Part shown: positions 24,001 through 35,194 of the stretch, piece by piece
How the letters are laid out: every line of letters begins with the position of its first letter
Numbering within the stretch: position 1 is the first letter of the stretch
Program-made: the position numbers and the translations under genes
Notes under the pieces: model-generated
Seen by the model: the letters and a program-made list of their open reading frames with translations, nothing else
What the model was told of the DNA's origin: nothing
Database searches by the model: none
DNA from: Lactuca virosa
Taxonomy: Eukaryota; Streptophyta; Magnoliopsida; Asterales; Asteraceae
DNA length: 64,000 bases
Direction of reading: 5' to 3'
Assembly (NCBI GenBank): GCA_928212115.1
Contig: CAKMRJ010005523.1
Location: 249,828,668-249,892,667, forward strand

Positions 24001-25143
24001 TCCTGCTTCCTTCTTCTTTGGGCAGTCCCTCGAAATGTGCCCCTCCTCGTTGCACTCATAACAGACCTTCTTAGTGAATGTGCATTCATTGGCATAGTGC
24101 CCAGGCTTCCCACATTTGAAACAAGTGACCCCTCCGTCGCACTTCCCAGAGTGCTTCTTCTTGCACTTGTCACACCACTTCACTTCGCCTCCTCCACCTC
24201 CTTTCGAACTAGACTTTGAGAATTTACCCTTTTTGCTGGACCCCGAGGGTCCGTCAAACTTCCTCTTCTCACCAACCTCTGACCTTTCCAGACCTTTCTC
24301 CCTGATCTGGGTCTCAACATTTCTGGCAGCCCAGATGGCGGCTTTCAACGTGGTTGCTTGCTTAACCATTGGACCATAGTCCGCTGGTAGTCCAAAGGCA
24401 AACTTATTGACCTTTGAGAGTTCTGTTGGAACTAGGTATGGGATAAGCTTCATTTTCTCCGTGAAACTTGCAGCGTATTCAGCAACGCTCATCTTTCCCT
24501 TCTTCAAATTCTGAAACTCGTTATTGATTTCCAGTAGGTCCTGCTCTGAGCAGTATTGCAGTTTCAGTTGTTCCACAAAATCTTCCCAAGACATTTTACT
24601 CGCTTCTCCCTTGGGCATAGAGTCAGCTAACAGCTTCCACCAACTCAACACGCCAGATTTCAACAACGGGATAGCAAGAGCGGTCTTCTGCCTGTTGCTG
24701 CATTCGCAACTTTCAAACATTGTCTCCATTTCGGAGATCCAATCCATAATTTGCACCGGCGTCGGGCTTCCGGATAGACACGGTGGCTTAGACGCCATAA
24801 AATCCTTGTATTTACATCCTCTTCCATCATTTCCTCCATTACGATTGCCTTGTCTAACAATTTGTGGGTTGTCTTGACCAACGGTACCACTGAAGTTTCC
24901 ACCTTCCGATGGCCCTCCATTCACTTCGGGCTCTTCAACTTGGATTGAAAGTTCTTCACGATTTTGTCGAAGCAGACGTCTAGTTTCTTCCATCTGATTA
25001 TCCAACATCGCCTGAATCATCAATTGTACACCAGCCATCGTTACTGGCTCAGGTGCTGCAGCTACAACAGGTATTTGCTCAATTACAGGTGGTCGATTCC
25101 TGTTTTCGTTTGCGTTTCCAGCTCCACTGCGGGTTCTTGCCAT
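21043..25143 (-). CDS. chromovirus Gag-Pol polyprotein, 1,366 codons
   Basis: One open frame starts MARTRSGAGNANEN at 25143. Domains in order: retrotransposon gag about residues 110-285 (MDWISEMETMFESC); two CCHC zinc knuckles at about 341-354 (CFKCGKPGHYANEC) and 361-374 (CYECNEEGHISRDC); aspartic protease with LFDSGANYSF at about 422-431; reverse transcriptase about 605-790 with KIDLRSGYHQL and catalytic VFIDDILIYS near 757-766; RNase H about 900-1015 with VYSDASG; integrase zinc domain with IHPGS and CVTCARVK at about 1101-1139; integrase core with DITMDF (D1161 or D1164), SDRDSRF (about 1225) and TDGQSERTIQ (E about 1262). All catalytic residues are present. The frame ends early at TRKDDR because of a one-base lesion; the remainder lies in another frame at 20609-21046. 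It encodes everything needed for copying and integration except an in-frame C-terminus. Confidence 0.95.
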   Translation of the reverse strand: MARTRSGAGNANENRNRPPVIEQIPVVAAAPEPVTMAGVQLMIQAMLDNQMEETRRLLRQNREELSIQVEEPEVNGGPSEGGNFSGTVGQDNPQIVRQGNRNGGNDGRGCKYKDFMASKPPCLSGSPTPVQIMDWISEMETMFESCECSNRQKTALAIPLLKSGVLSWWKLLADSMPKGEASKMSWEDFVEQLKLQYCSEQDLLEINNEFQNLKKGKMSVAEYAASFTEKMKLIPYLVPTELSKVNKFAFGLPADYGPMVKQATTLKAAIWAARNVETQIREKGLERSEVGEKRKFDGPSGSSKKGKFSKSSSKGGGGGEVKWCDKCKKKHSGKCDGGVTCFKCGKPGHYANECTFTKKVCYECNEEGHISRDCPKKKEAGRPNIPPKPKARAFQMTLEAAKEEADVASGTFLVNKLPAQILFDSGANYSFISHEFGRKLALPVDRLDNALLVEVASGKFVPVNHHMKNILIDLNGNKFHEELLPIELNGFDIVLGMDWLSTNDAEILCKKKIVKVNPPGKESFMVYGDKRRVNSGIISLMKARKCLTKGCTSYLAFVIDAKKEKKVIQSIPVVCDYPEVFPEDLPGLPPDRQVEFRIDLLPGTTPIAKAPYRLAPTEMKELMMQLQELLDKGFIRPSSSPWGAPVLFVKKKDGSMRMCIDYRELNKATIKNRYPLPRIDDLFDQLQGSSYFSKIDLRSGYHQLKVRDQDIEKTAFRTRYGHYEFLVMSFGLTNAPAAFMDLMNRVCKPFLDKSVIVFIDDILIYSKSQEEHGRHLREVLEVLKKEKLYAKFSKCDFWIREVQFLGHVVNQEGIMVDPAKIEAVMKWEQPKSPTEIRSFLGLAGYYRRFIQGFSSIASPLTALTHKGATYAWSDKHKEAFEKLKKKLCEAPILSLPNGVEDFAVYSDASGVGLGCVLTQREKVIAYASRQLKEHEKNYPTHDLELAAVVFALKIWRHYLYGTKCKLFTDHKSLQYLFNQKELNMRQRRWLELLKDYDCEILYHPGKANVVADALSRKVNLERKRPRALRIEVVSTIVESIREAQEEASEKSDRKEERLGKTLLFGTNSQGLKVFQDRIWVPKTGGIRDLLMEEAHKTMYSIHPGSTKMYRDLKPYYWWPTMKLDVAKYVAECVTCARVKAQHQKPYGSLEPLPVPMGKWEDITMDFVTKLPRTKNGHDMIWVVVDRFTKSAHFIAANERWSMDKLANAYVKEIVRLHGVPLTIVSDRDSRFTSRFWRSLQEELGTKLCLSTAYHPQTDGQSERTIQTLEDMLRACTLEFQGNWDEHLPLVEFSYNNSFHSSIKMAPYQALYGQKCRTPSCWLEAGEKQFMGPEIVHETAEKLKVIRERMLAAQDRQRAMLTRKDDR

Positions 25144-25481
25144 TTTGATCTATACCCCGAATAAGGTGAATTTAGATCTTTATTCAGGATAGACGTTTAA
25201 ATCATCCTTATCTCTCCGAAACGTTTACATGTTAGTTCTAATATCGTAGTCGTACGTTTAGAATCCTAAACACATAAGGTTTCCAGATCCGGTCGGCAAC
25301 AGACCATAGATCCGAACAAATAACAGCATATAAGGCATAAATCATTTAGCACATAAAAGCATTTTAGGCACAATTCCTAAAATAAGCTAGTGCTCACACC
25401 TCACAATCATCGCTTAGCATTCTACGTTTAAGTCTAGAAATCCTACAAATTCCTAGTTCGCTTAAACTAATGCTCTGATAC

Positions 25482-25495
25482 CAACTGTGACATCC
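25482..25495 (-). other. primer binding site (tRNA-iMet) of the chromovirus
   Basis: Reads TTGGTATCAGAGCA on the minus strand, immediately inside the 5' LTR. Confidence 0.95.
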
Positions 25496-27790
25496 CCAAA
25501 ATCTCGGCCAGAAAAGACCGGTTTTATTTATGCTTTTAAAAATATTTTCAGAGTAAATCTTTTTCTTTTATTCAAAAGAGTTGCGGAATTTGTCCCAAAA
25601 CAAAATATGATAAAATAAAGTTTATCAAAGCATTTTATCAAAGATGCATAATCATTTTATAACAATATTCGGGATGTCATGTTCCGATAAACAGACCAAA
25701 AGCATAAACAAATATTACAAGCAATACAACAGTTGAATTCATATAAAGGCTCATAAACAAAACAACTTGATGATTCATCCATCTTATGCCCTTGCGCCAC
25801 TTCCTGTAATACAAATAAACTGAGTGGGTCAGGCTTGGGAGCCTGGTGAGCATATAGGGTTTTCAACCCGCAATAAATAATTATATTTAATTTTTACCGA
25901 CCAACAATAACCCGATTACCCATTCCCGTTATCCTCACTTTACGTCCCTAAAATAACATCTATCTAAAGGGACCTAATCTAGGAAAGTTCATCGGGACGG
26001 ACATTACTGCTAAGGGGTTTCCTCAACAATAGATGTCCTAAAGGCAACCATGTGGGGGAGTAGAGTACACCGGTGAACACGTCGTTCACAACACCTACAG
26101 GTTATGAGCCTGCTAGTGTTCCACTGGACTGCCTAGAAGAGTCCGTGGTCGTCATCCATACTCCGCTAGATGACTAGATCAACAACAACATCGAGGCCTC
26201 TCATCTGTTTATCACACATCAACTATCTACCCATGTTCTACCCAACATATTAGTAGATAAAAATATATATTTTTATGCATAGTTTTAAAACCTGTAAAGC
26301 ATGTTCATTTAATATATATTCCACATAACAGATAAGGCACACACATATAACACATATTTCATAGATAATATATCATATATATGAGATAGAAGAAAGTGAA
26401 TATACATTCACACATATAACAACCAAATATACACATCACACATATTTTATAATAAATACTTCATAATATGCGTTAGAAGAAAGTAACTACACACTCACTT
26501 GTTCAGAAGATAACCGGACAGCACTACGACTTGTAGAAGTAGTATTCCTCGGTAGTCCTGGAAGATCTTCACAAAAAAACGAGCTTCTCGCGAGCAGAGC
26601 TTCGGCTCGAGAGTTGCACTTCTCGGGATCTTCGGGGCTTCAAAACTTGCTTCGGGGCTCGGGAATAATATCGGGGCTTCGGGATATTATTGGCACGCAA
26701 ACCAAGGCAAAATTTAGAGAGAAGGAATGAATATTGGTAAGGAAAATGGCTGAACTTCGGTTTCTATTTATAGTCGCTGGAACCTCGGTTTACGCGGGGC
26801 GTACTCCATGACTACGCTGGGCGTAGTCCGTACGCGGGGCGTACTCGCGAATTACGCTGGGCGTAAGCGCGCAGTACTCGAATAGTTGCCGGCTCCTTTT
26901 CCTTTTCTCCGGTGTAAAGTAGATTCCTCCGGTCGGTTGTAAAGAACGAATAATAAATAAATAGATAATTAAAAATAAATATTAATTATTTTAAAAACTT
27001 TGGAAATTCATATCTTCTTCATATGAACTCCGTTTTCGACGTTCTTTATATCCACGCGTAGGCGGGAACGTAATCTACAACTTTCGTTTAGACTCCGTCG
27101 GCTAATTTTGAATTTATTTTAACAGTTATATTTTTAACAGGCCGGGACAGGATTAGTCCGTTAAAAATTCATAACTTCTTCATCCGACGTCCGTTTTCGT
27201 CTGTCTTTTTACCGTTGCATTACTATTAACGAGATCTTCAATTCTCGTTTAGGTTGTGTCGGCTAAAAACCGCTCGATCTCAAATCGAGTATTTGGGCTG
27301 TATACCGCTAAGCTGAAACTTAGAAAAATCATAACTTCCTCATATGAAGTCAGATTTGGGCGTTCTTTTTATGCACGCTTTCGGTTTAACGAACTCTACG
27401 ACTTTCTTTTAGATCGCTAAGGCTAAAACTCGCTTTATCGTAAATTCACTATTTACGCTTCCCGGTATCGTGTCGGTTCCGTCGTGAAACTTCGTCGGGT
27501 CATAACTTCTTCGTTATAACTCGGATTTTGGCATTCTTTATATATTCGGAAACCTCGTCACGACCACTACCACATCCTTCATAGATATCGGGTTTATCTA
27601 ACATTTCATTTTGACGCTTATTTTTATTCTTTATTAATTATACTTTTATAATTAAATAATAAGCACATAAATTCACATAATTCACAAAATACTCAAATAT
27701 TTCATTTTTATTACATCAAAAGAGTTACAATAGTTGACCTAGACTATTACATCGACTAAAAATGCTTAGCCCCGAAACCCGGGCGTTACA
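25496..27790 (-). repeat. 5' LTR of the chromovirus
   Basis: Collinear with 18270-20574. Palindromes at about 26790-26865, TATA box just before them on the plus strand (about 26764-26772). Confidence 0.96.
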
Positions 27791-27795
27791 CCTAT

Positions 27796-29883
27796 CGCTT
27801 CTCTATTTTCATACCAATCCACTGATCCCAACATTGTTCAAGAAGATGATCATACTGAAGACAATGAGTTTATGGGAACGTTCGCTGAAATCACATTTGA
27901 TCCGGAAGAAGAAAATATTCCCGATCATATGTTGATGTCTGGTAAACAGTTTAAAATTCTCAACCGAAAGCTTAACTCTTTGTGACAACTTCAAGCAGAT
28001 ACAGGGGAAAGCATTATGTGTCTGGTATCGAAGTTGATGTTATGCTCAAGACTCAAGAGCATAAACTTCGAGAGGCAATTGATTTGGTTGATCAGAACAA
28101 TGAAAAGAGGATGAAAGCACAATCTTCTTCATTTAATGAAGAGATAAAAAGATTTGAAGCTGTTGCAAGAGAGAGGCATGTCTTGTTTGTTCAAGATGTT
28201 AAATAGGTTCAAGAAGATGTCAACTTCAAAATTGAGGAACTTTGTGCTGATATGGCGAAAGAGATTGCAGCACTAGATCACAATTATTCCTCTCTTCTTA
28301 CGAAGGTGGATATTATTGTTGGAGCTGTAACTAAAGTTGTTGAATGGTATATTGCTCTAGTTTCGAAGGTTAACAAAATGGCAGCAGAAGAATTTAAAAG
28401 TTTTGGGAATGTTGATAAATTGTTGGTTGAGCTGAAAGGTTTAGTTCTGAAGTCTGGATTTGTTTCGTCTTTGTTGATTACTCCAGAGCTTCTGACTGAG
28501 AAGTTTAAAATATTGGAGTCTACTATTCACAAGGAGCTTGCACCACTTTCAAAGCTCATCAACTTAATGTCAACTGATGCTCCACCTGTTCACACAGGGG
28601 TGCAAGGGGTAGAAAAGGATGGTGTTGGCATAGGTGTGAAAGTTGGTACATGAGGAAGTGGTTTGGGAAAAAATGATGATGATGTGAAAGTAGTTGGAAA
28701 AGTTTTAACTACTCAAATTCCGACTTCTTTACCAAAAACATCCACTGTAACAACATCAACAACAACAACAGCAAGGCCAATAACAAAAGGCATAGTGATT
28801 GGACCTGCTGGTGGAGGTTCAAGTTCTTCGAAACCACCTCCTACTACTCAAGAGATGCAGAACAAAGGAAATGGTATAGTTACTGAGCTTTCTGCCGAAG
28901 AAAATAAATCCGCTCTTGAAAAGGATATAGAGAAACAAAAGCAAATCCAGAGTATTCTTCGTTAAAGAGCAAATGATCCTCCTGGTCTCCACAAAGGTGA
29001 TCCTACAAAGATTTATTCTTATGATAATATTGAAGCTTTGACTGTTGTAGGGGATATGCATGACTTTGAAAAGGCTCCCAAGAAAAGTTACAATACAGAG
29101 AACACCAACTTTAATCAGCTGGACTTACCAGTCAACAAAATGATGTTCTTGGATGAGCAGTTTGAGATTGCTGATAAGTATAAAGACAAAGTTGAATTTA
29201 AGCGTTTGAAGTTTCGATTCCATGTTGTGCTTGGAAAAAGGGAGGAGGAAATATGGTCTCTAGTCAAGATAGTTCGTGTTCTCGGCATATCTAAAGATGT
29301 TCTATTCGAGGGTATGTTGTAGAATTATCGATATGATGCAGTCCGAGCCAACAATGTTGTATTTGACTTCTCGGTTGCAGACTTCCCTTTAATGAATCTT
29401 CATAATTTGTTGGTTGTCGCGAAGATTTTACAGACTGTTGATGTTTCAAAGCTACAAGTGACGAACAAATAAGATTTTATGAATGGTTTTGCTCAATTGA
29501 AGGTGTTTATTGATGGATACTATGATTCTTTGGCATTAACTGATGTCGAACTGGCACAAGCATTGGAAAAAGAGATCATTGTTCCTCAAACTATGCTAAA
29601 GAGTAAGGCTAGTTTGAAAGATTTTGAAGATGGAGAGATTTGCTTGAAACCTCTAGGAATTGTGTTTGCTGGAAAAAACAAGAAGGGCAACAACTCAAAA
29701 TTTCTGTTTCAAGTGTGTGATGTTGAGAGGTATACCACGCCTCATTACACAAATCTCATGGTTCGAATGAACAGCTGTGCCAAGAACAATGAAAAGGAAA
29801 AGGATGAAATTCGAAGAGTGATCAATTGGTATGCTGAAATTCGAAGAGCTATTCATAAAGCTGCTACGATGCTAATGTCATAG
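27796..29883 (+). pseudogene. third reading frame of the copia element, 3' part, coiled coil
   Basis: Coding sense resumes after the gypsy target duplication. A one-base change in the G run near 28004 shifts the frame; from there one frame reaches 29883 with stops at 28204 (TAG), 28651 (TGA), 28963 (TAA), 29320 (TAG) and 29470 (TAA). Around 28040-28450 the sequence is a long charged helix (HKLREAIDLVDQNNEKRMK; FNEEIKRFEAVARERHVLF), a probable coiled coil. A Ser/Thr/Pro-rich linker follows (28690-28860), then a globular C-terminus (FKRLKFRFHVVLGKREEE; EIRRVINWYAEIRRAIHKAA). The stop lies 17 bp before the purine tract, so the gene fills the element to its end. Four of the five stops are TAA or TAG where a Gln codon would fit. 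Confidence 0.75.
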
Positions 29884-29899
29884 ATTCGACATTTCTCAC

Positions 29900-29911
29900 A
29901 AAGGGGGAGAA
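29900..29911 (+). other. polypurine tract of the copia element
   Basis: AAAGGGGGAGAA immediately before the 3' LTR. Confidence 0.9.
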
Positions 29912-30243
29912 TGTTGGGGTCAAAAGTATTGTGAGATGTCGAAAATGTCTAGGGTATTCTGAGTGTCGAAAGTCAGTTTGTAATGTTTATTATAAGGGCA
30001 TTTATGTTTCGAAATTGTAATGTCGAGTCCCTTATATTTTTTGTTTGCTTTCAGTATTCCTATAAATAGGGGATGGATACATGTTTAGAGGTAGCGTGGA
30101 TATTGTCATTGTACTCATTGTATAACCTCTTGTATTCTCTGAAAGCAATATATTGATCCAACCATATTATATTTCGATTTTGTGTTCTAAATCTTTTCTT
30201 AAGTCTGATCTCGTGTTTCATACTCGATTCAATCAACACTACA
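29912..30243 (+). repeat. 3' LTR of the Sirevirus-type element
   Basis: 332 bp, collinear with 5178-5509 with about 15 differences by hand count. Confidence 0.95.
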
Positions 30244-30248
30244 AAAAA

Positions 30249-30494
30249 TAAAATTATTAGTACATAATAATTCATAAAGAATGTGATTGGATACACACAA
30301 ACTTAATCGTGGTAAAAATAAATATATTCTTAAAGAATGTGTTTAGTTTCACATAAGATCATTTAAACATACAGTGTGTGGTAAAAATAAATACATTCTT
30401 ATAAAAAATGTGTTTGGTTAGACACAAAATCAATTGAACCTACTGATAAGTAGTGATAATAAATACATTCTTTAAGAATCATCTAATCCACTAC
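30249..30494. other. host DNA with a degenerate about 60-bp repeat
   Basis: Three imperfect copies of GGTAAAAATAAATACATTCT followed by TAAGAATG-like sequence start near 30310, 30371 and 30445. No gene is seen. Confidence 0.55.
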
Positions 30495-30499
30495 AACTT

Positions 30500-31319
30500 G
30501 ATGGGTTTTGAGCGTATCTACATTCCTATGTGATCATGCAACCCTAATTGTTTTGGATCTAAGTTTTTCTCTATTGAACATACAAATATGAACACCAAAG
30601 CAATATCCCTAGATCTAGCATATACAATTCGAAATTCATATATAATATTAGGGTTTGATCATTACCGCACTTGTTATGTAGTAATAACAAGAACCACCTT
30701 GACTCTTGAAAGCTTAGTGCCCCAAGTGTTGCACCTCTAATGGAGTCACAAACACCCAATGCAAAGGATGTTTAGGAGAGACGAGGAAATCGGTTAGGGT
30801 TCTCTTAGAATGCTTGCATAGCCGAAAATCCCATAGTGGAGGGTTCCTTATATAGCCGTGGGCTGCTAGGGTTTCTGGAGGAAACCCTAATTCCTGCTTA
30901 AGGCTTAAGCAGCCCATGGACTCCTCCGTATGAAGCCTTGGACGAAATCAATAGGGTATCCATATAGGATTTCATCGACTCCTAATTAAGGAGTCCATTA
31001 GCCTAGTCCTGCAACTATCAGTGATTTGCAGAACAGCCCCTCAATTATTAATCAATTCCTTTAATCCCAAAACTAATATCAAATTAATTTCTGATTAATC
31101 ACCAATTAATAATATGATTTCCAAATAATATATTATTCTTATAATATATTAATAAAATCATTCTGAGTACCAATTTATTATTCATATAATAGATCCTACT
31201 CACTCTACACTTGTCATCCTGTCAAGTTACATGAGTGAAGGCAACCCAAAAGGACCATGATACATATCAAATCAAGTACATACCAATTATAGTTATGGGC
31301 TTAGACACCTAATCCAACA
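30500..31319 (-). repeat. 3' LTR of decayed copia
   Basis: 820 bp, collinear with 37384-38206. Contains the minus-strand TATA-like CTATATAAGG near 30850. Confidence 0.93.
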
Positions 31320-34299
31320 GTCTCCTACTTGGATAAGTCTAATAACTATTATTGGAAGTATGACTTCAGAATTTGACTAGCAATCGTAGCTTTCAAAAGT
31401 CGTTGTCGAACTCTGATCTTATCAACAACGCGTCCTTTAGGTAAATGATCAAATATTCCCCCGTTCTACAAGATATCCTATGGACATGAGACATGGATTA
31501 TAATCATTCTCTCTGTCCAAGTTCTGTTTCCTGATTTCCGATTTATGACGAACGACTAATTGAACTAATCAAATCAGTTCATGCTTAGCCAAGCGCTTAG
31601 GTTGTCATCACTAAATCATCGAGGGGCCCACAAATATCGCTTTTATCCTGTTTAGAGTAAAAGGAACAGCTAAACTTCGACTCATATGCTTGTACTACAC
31701 TCATCAAATCACACACAACAATACATTTTATAACCTCAAGTTACTGATGTGTATACATATTATCAATGCGCAACCGACTCGTAAACAACAACTATATGTC
31801 TTAGTTTCAAGAATATAAGATATTATCGTCTCACAATTACTCGTGATAAAATTCATGAAGTGATTCAAATGAGCGTGGGTTTAATCCAATACTCAAATCC
31901 TATTTCAGGAGTACTCATGAACACTGTATCACACATTTGCTATGTCTAAGCACTTAGACAATCTACAGTCGGATTCATGACAGTCTTAATTCACTACTTA
32001 CTTCCAAAGTATGATCGACTGTGGATGTTTGAATAATCCAATTATTCGGGAAGTAAAACATGCGAAGTGAAACACAAGCATAACCTAATTAACTATGGTC
32101 TCAAAACTTTTGAATATATATAAAAGCACTTTTATTTAATCACCATATTAATTAGACTTTATCCATTGTATAATGTTTCGAGTAATCAACTAAACACTTG
32201 AATTAAAACATTAGTTATGCCATGCTCTAAGCATGCACACTATGTTTATCTATGGTCCTTTCTTTGTGAAATAGATCAACTGAACACATTTCCAATGATG
32301 CTTATTTCACAATTCCAAATCCTTATTACAAGTGTAAGAATACCAAATTCTTACCACTTACTAGAATGTGTTTGAGTCTAAACTTAAATGCAATGATCCT
32401 TTTGTAATGTCAAGGCACCAAAGTCACAGAGACTTGGCCAATGATATTACAAAACATTCCATTGAAGATTTGTTACCAAAACAATTCCATGGAAATGAAG
32501 TCTCATATTCAAAGTACATTCCTTTGAACATCCTTCTTGCATTAAAGTTTCTATCTTACACAGATGCTTAATAACTAACTCCCACTATGGAAACATTTCC
32601 ATATTCCCATATGACTATCAATTCTAACCAAGAGTTACATCTACTCAGAACATGTCAATATGGCCGTTCTATGATTATACTATACTTCCAACTGTCCACA
32701 AACAACCAATCTTTGGTAAACCTCAGATTGTTCTTGACAATTGTTTAACAACCCTTAGTCATATCTGGTTCCAATCCTCTTTCTCTCTTAATGTGCTAGG
32801 CATTTGGAAAAATCAAAACAGGCGAATATTATAGCATATGCAATCGATCCTATCCCTGAAGCATATGGGATACGATTCATAATGTCTTACATAAAGACAT
32901 GATACTTGAACAGTCTCTTGCTAAAAAATATTCCCATATATAGAATTTCCTATATTGAAACATTTCAACATGATATTCATATATGACCATGACTAAGTTT
33001 GATTAAAATTTCAATCTAAGCTTTTAGATTCGAAATGAAGTATAAATGCCCTCTCCCTTAAAACTTCCTATAGCGAAACAATTTGCAAATTCTGCAATTT
33101 TGTAAATTTAGAACTTTGTTTTCTATAAATAGCATTGCTAACTCGCAACACTTTACATAATAATCATGCTCTCACTAGCACAACAATTATGTTCTTACCA
33201 ACATAACAATTATGCTCCCACTAGCTTTGACATGTACCCAGAAATCAGCTGGACTTCTAGAAATCAATACTTATTGACTTTCTTACCAAAGTTCAGATTT
33301 CTGATACGTGGTGCTTTGATAAGTCTTTTCCTAGACTTCCAAGCTCATACACCTTTCATTAGACAGCTTATGTGTGTGTCTAAACCTTTTCAGAACTTAT
33401 AGCAATAAGTCCCAAAACTAATTGCCATTTCTCACAATTCGAACTATGAAAAGGGATGCCGTAATCATATTCGAATTTGAGAATGCAATTATCACAACCA
33501 CTAACTCAAATCCTTTAAAATCTATTAGCGAAAGTGTTTCCTCACAATCATTTTCATGAAGAAGAGAGAAACCTCTTGCCACTTAGATTTTATGGTGTAT
33601 GCATGCGTTCCTATCCATGTGAATTTGTCATTTCCAACCATTATCATAAGACAAGGTCTATGACAAATTCAAACTCATATGGATTGAACTTTAATCTTAA
33701 TTTCTTGCCATCTAGCAGCATAAGAGGCCTACCAGTGCTTCCAGGTCATTGAGCAGCTCACCCATAAAAAATCGATGTACTTTCATCAATCAGGTGCTTT
33801 GCCTTATGCAATCAAATGAGAACTCATAGAACTCACATACATAGTCAACTTAAATGGAATGGGCACAAAAACAAGAATATGTCAACACGATAGGTTGTTA
33901 GCCTCAGGTCGAGTGCTAGTGATAACTAAAAGGTTTATTCTTGATTAGTTCTTGAAACTATTCAAGACCATTAAGACTCCCACTGACCTCTTGACATATA
34001 AGTTTCTTTGTCAAGGAAAACTTCCTTGACAAACAAATATTCAAGAGTTTGTACGGGTTCTTATCAAGAAACACTTCATATAATTGGTCTTAGTTGGTCT
34101 CTGTTTTGGTCAAAACATCATAAATACCAATTTAAAATGTGCAAGAGTAAGAAACATTTCTACTCCACATTTCATGAGGTGTTATAAACCTACTTAGAAC
34201 ATGTTACTCAAGGTACAACTTGGAGTAACTAGATTATATCTCTAAAACTTGTTTTGAAACGAAGTATGACTCATCTTCTTGATTTAATCATTTCAACAA
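31320..34299 (-). other. degenerate internal region of decayed copia
   Basis: No continuous reading frame and no catalytic motif is seen. Its place in the element says it should be pol plus the 3' untranslated region; it is either deleted or mutated beyond recognition. Confidence 0.5.
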
Positions 34300-34640
34300 T
34301 TCCCGATACCTCTTCTTAGTCATGTAAATGTACTAAGGTGTACTTAGAGGATCAATTGTGACATGGTTCCATAATCATTAGGATAATCATAAAACACGAT
34401 ACTAAAGTACTCTCCTTTCCTTTCAGATTGGAGAAACTTTTATCTTTCTGCCCAATTTGATTCTTCTAATTCGTTCTGCTATATATTGAAACTTTTCAAT
34501 GTATCAGAATTACACTTATACTTGTAAGCATAATCATATTTACTGAACCATCAGTAAATCATGAAGAATAGACTTATCGTCCTTTGTGGTGGATCTGACC
34601 AGTACACATCAATGTGTACTAGATCCTTTAGTCTTTCACT
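34300..34640 (-). pseudogene. copia integrase remnant
   Basis: Minus-strand translation shows KDLVHIDVYW near 34600-34625, then short in-frame scraps resembling the start of the integrase core. Many stops and shifts follow. Confidence 0.55.
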
Positions 34641-35194
34641 TGATTCACATACTCATGTGAACAAGGAATCAGTCCCGATTTCCCAAGGATCAAGATTTTC
34701 ATTCATCACGCAATTCAAATTGTATGATTCCAAGTTTAAGTCCAAATGAGGCTTGGGTGATGAGAATCTTTCCTCACTTGGTAAATTATGACACTACCAT
34801 AAGCAATATAACTAGGAATCAAATCCATTTTTTTCAATATTGCTAACAATAGAAATATAAACACCAATTTTCATAAATGTCATTGCAAGGAAAACGTAAA
34901 ATAAGATAAAAATCAAAAAATAATTTTTTTAATAAAGTGCGAAAAACTTGTCCTTACAATGAAAATACAAATGAAAACTATGTTTCTAAATATTCCTAAG
35001 CAATCTATCATAACTCCTAAGCAGCAGCTCAAAAATATGATCATCGAACCATGCGACCGAAATCCATCTCTACAAGATTAGACTCAACTTACTCTTCTTT
35101 TAAGCTTCCTTCTTTCTCTTAGATCCTACAAAACATCAAAATGCAATATTATCACATCATGTATTAAGAATCTATAAATAGGAACTTAATAGAG

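Larger units (their letters stand above)
18270..27790 (-). mobile_element. complete Ty3/gypsy chromovirus (Tekay/Del-like), young
   Basis: The 9,521-bp element lies in reverse orientation inside the third frame of the copia element. The target duplication CCTAT (18265-18269, 27791-27795) is exact. LTRs of about 2.3 kb (25496-27790 and 18270-20574) are nearly identical, differing mainly by single bases and a short cluster near 19370/26575, so it is much younger than its copia host. The primer site complement GCTCTGATACCA lies at 25482-25495 and the purine tract AAGGGGGAGAGAAT on the minus strand at about 20575-20590. The gag-pol is one frame except for a frameshift near 21060. Confidence 0.96.
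5178..30243 (+). mobile_element. large Sirevirus-type Ty1/copia element, nested host for two insertions
   Basis: Two 332-bp LTRs (5178-5509, 29912-30243) begin TGTTGGGGTC and end CTACA. They are flanked by the 5-bp repeat AAAAA (5173-5177, 30244-30248). A tRNA-iMet primer site follows the first LTR and a purine tract AAAGGGGGAGAA precedes the second. The LTRs differ at about 15 positions by hand count, so the insertion is not recent. Removing the solo LTR at 9901-12538 and the gypsy element at 18270-27790 (each with one target duplication) leaves about 12.9 kb. The gene order is gag, protease, integrase, RT, RNase H, then a long third reading frame. The RT motif FEMSMMGK and gag style match Sireviruses. 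All genes carry stop codons, so the copy is dead. Confidence 0.93.

Noticed and set aside
24116..25164. Several plus-strand frames of 60-117 codons
   Set aside because: They are shadows of the chromovirus gag-pol on the minus strand.
16460..29883. Retroviral envelope gene
   Set aside because: Position is envelope-like, but no signal peptide, transmembrane helix or glycoprotein-like cysteine pattern is visible.
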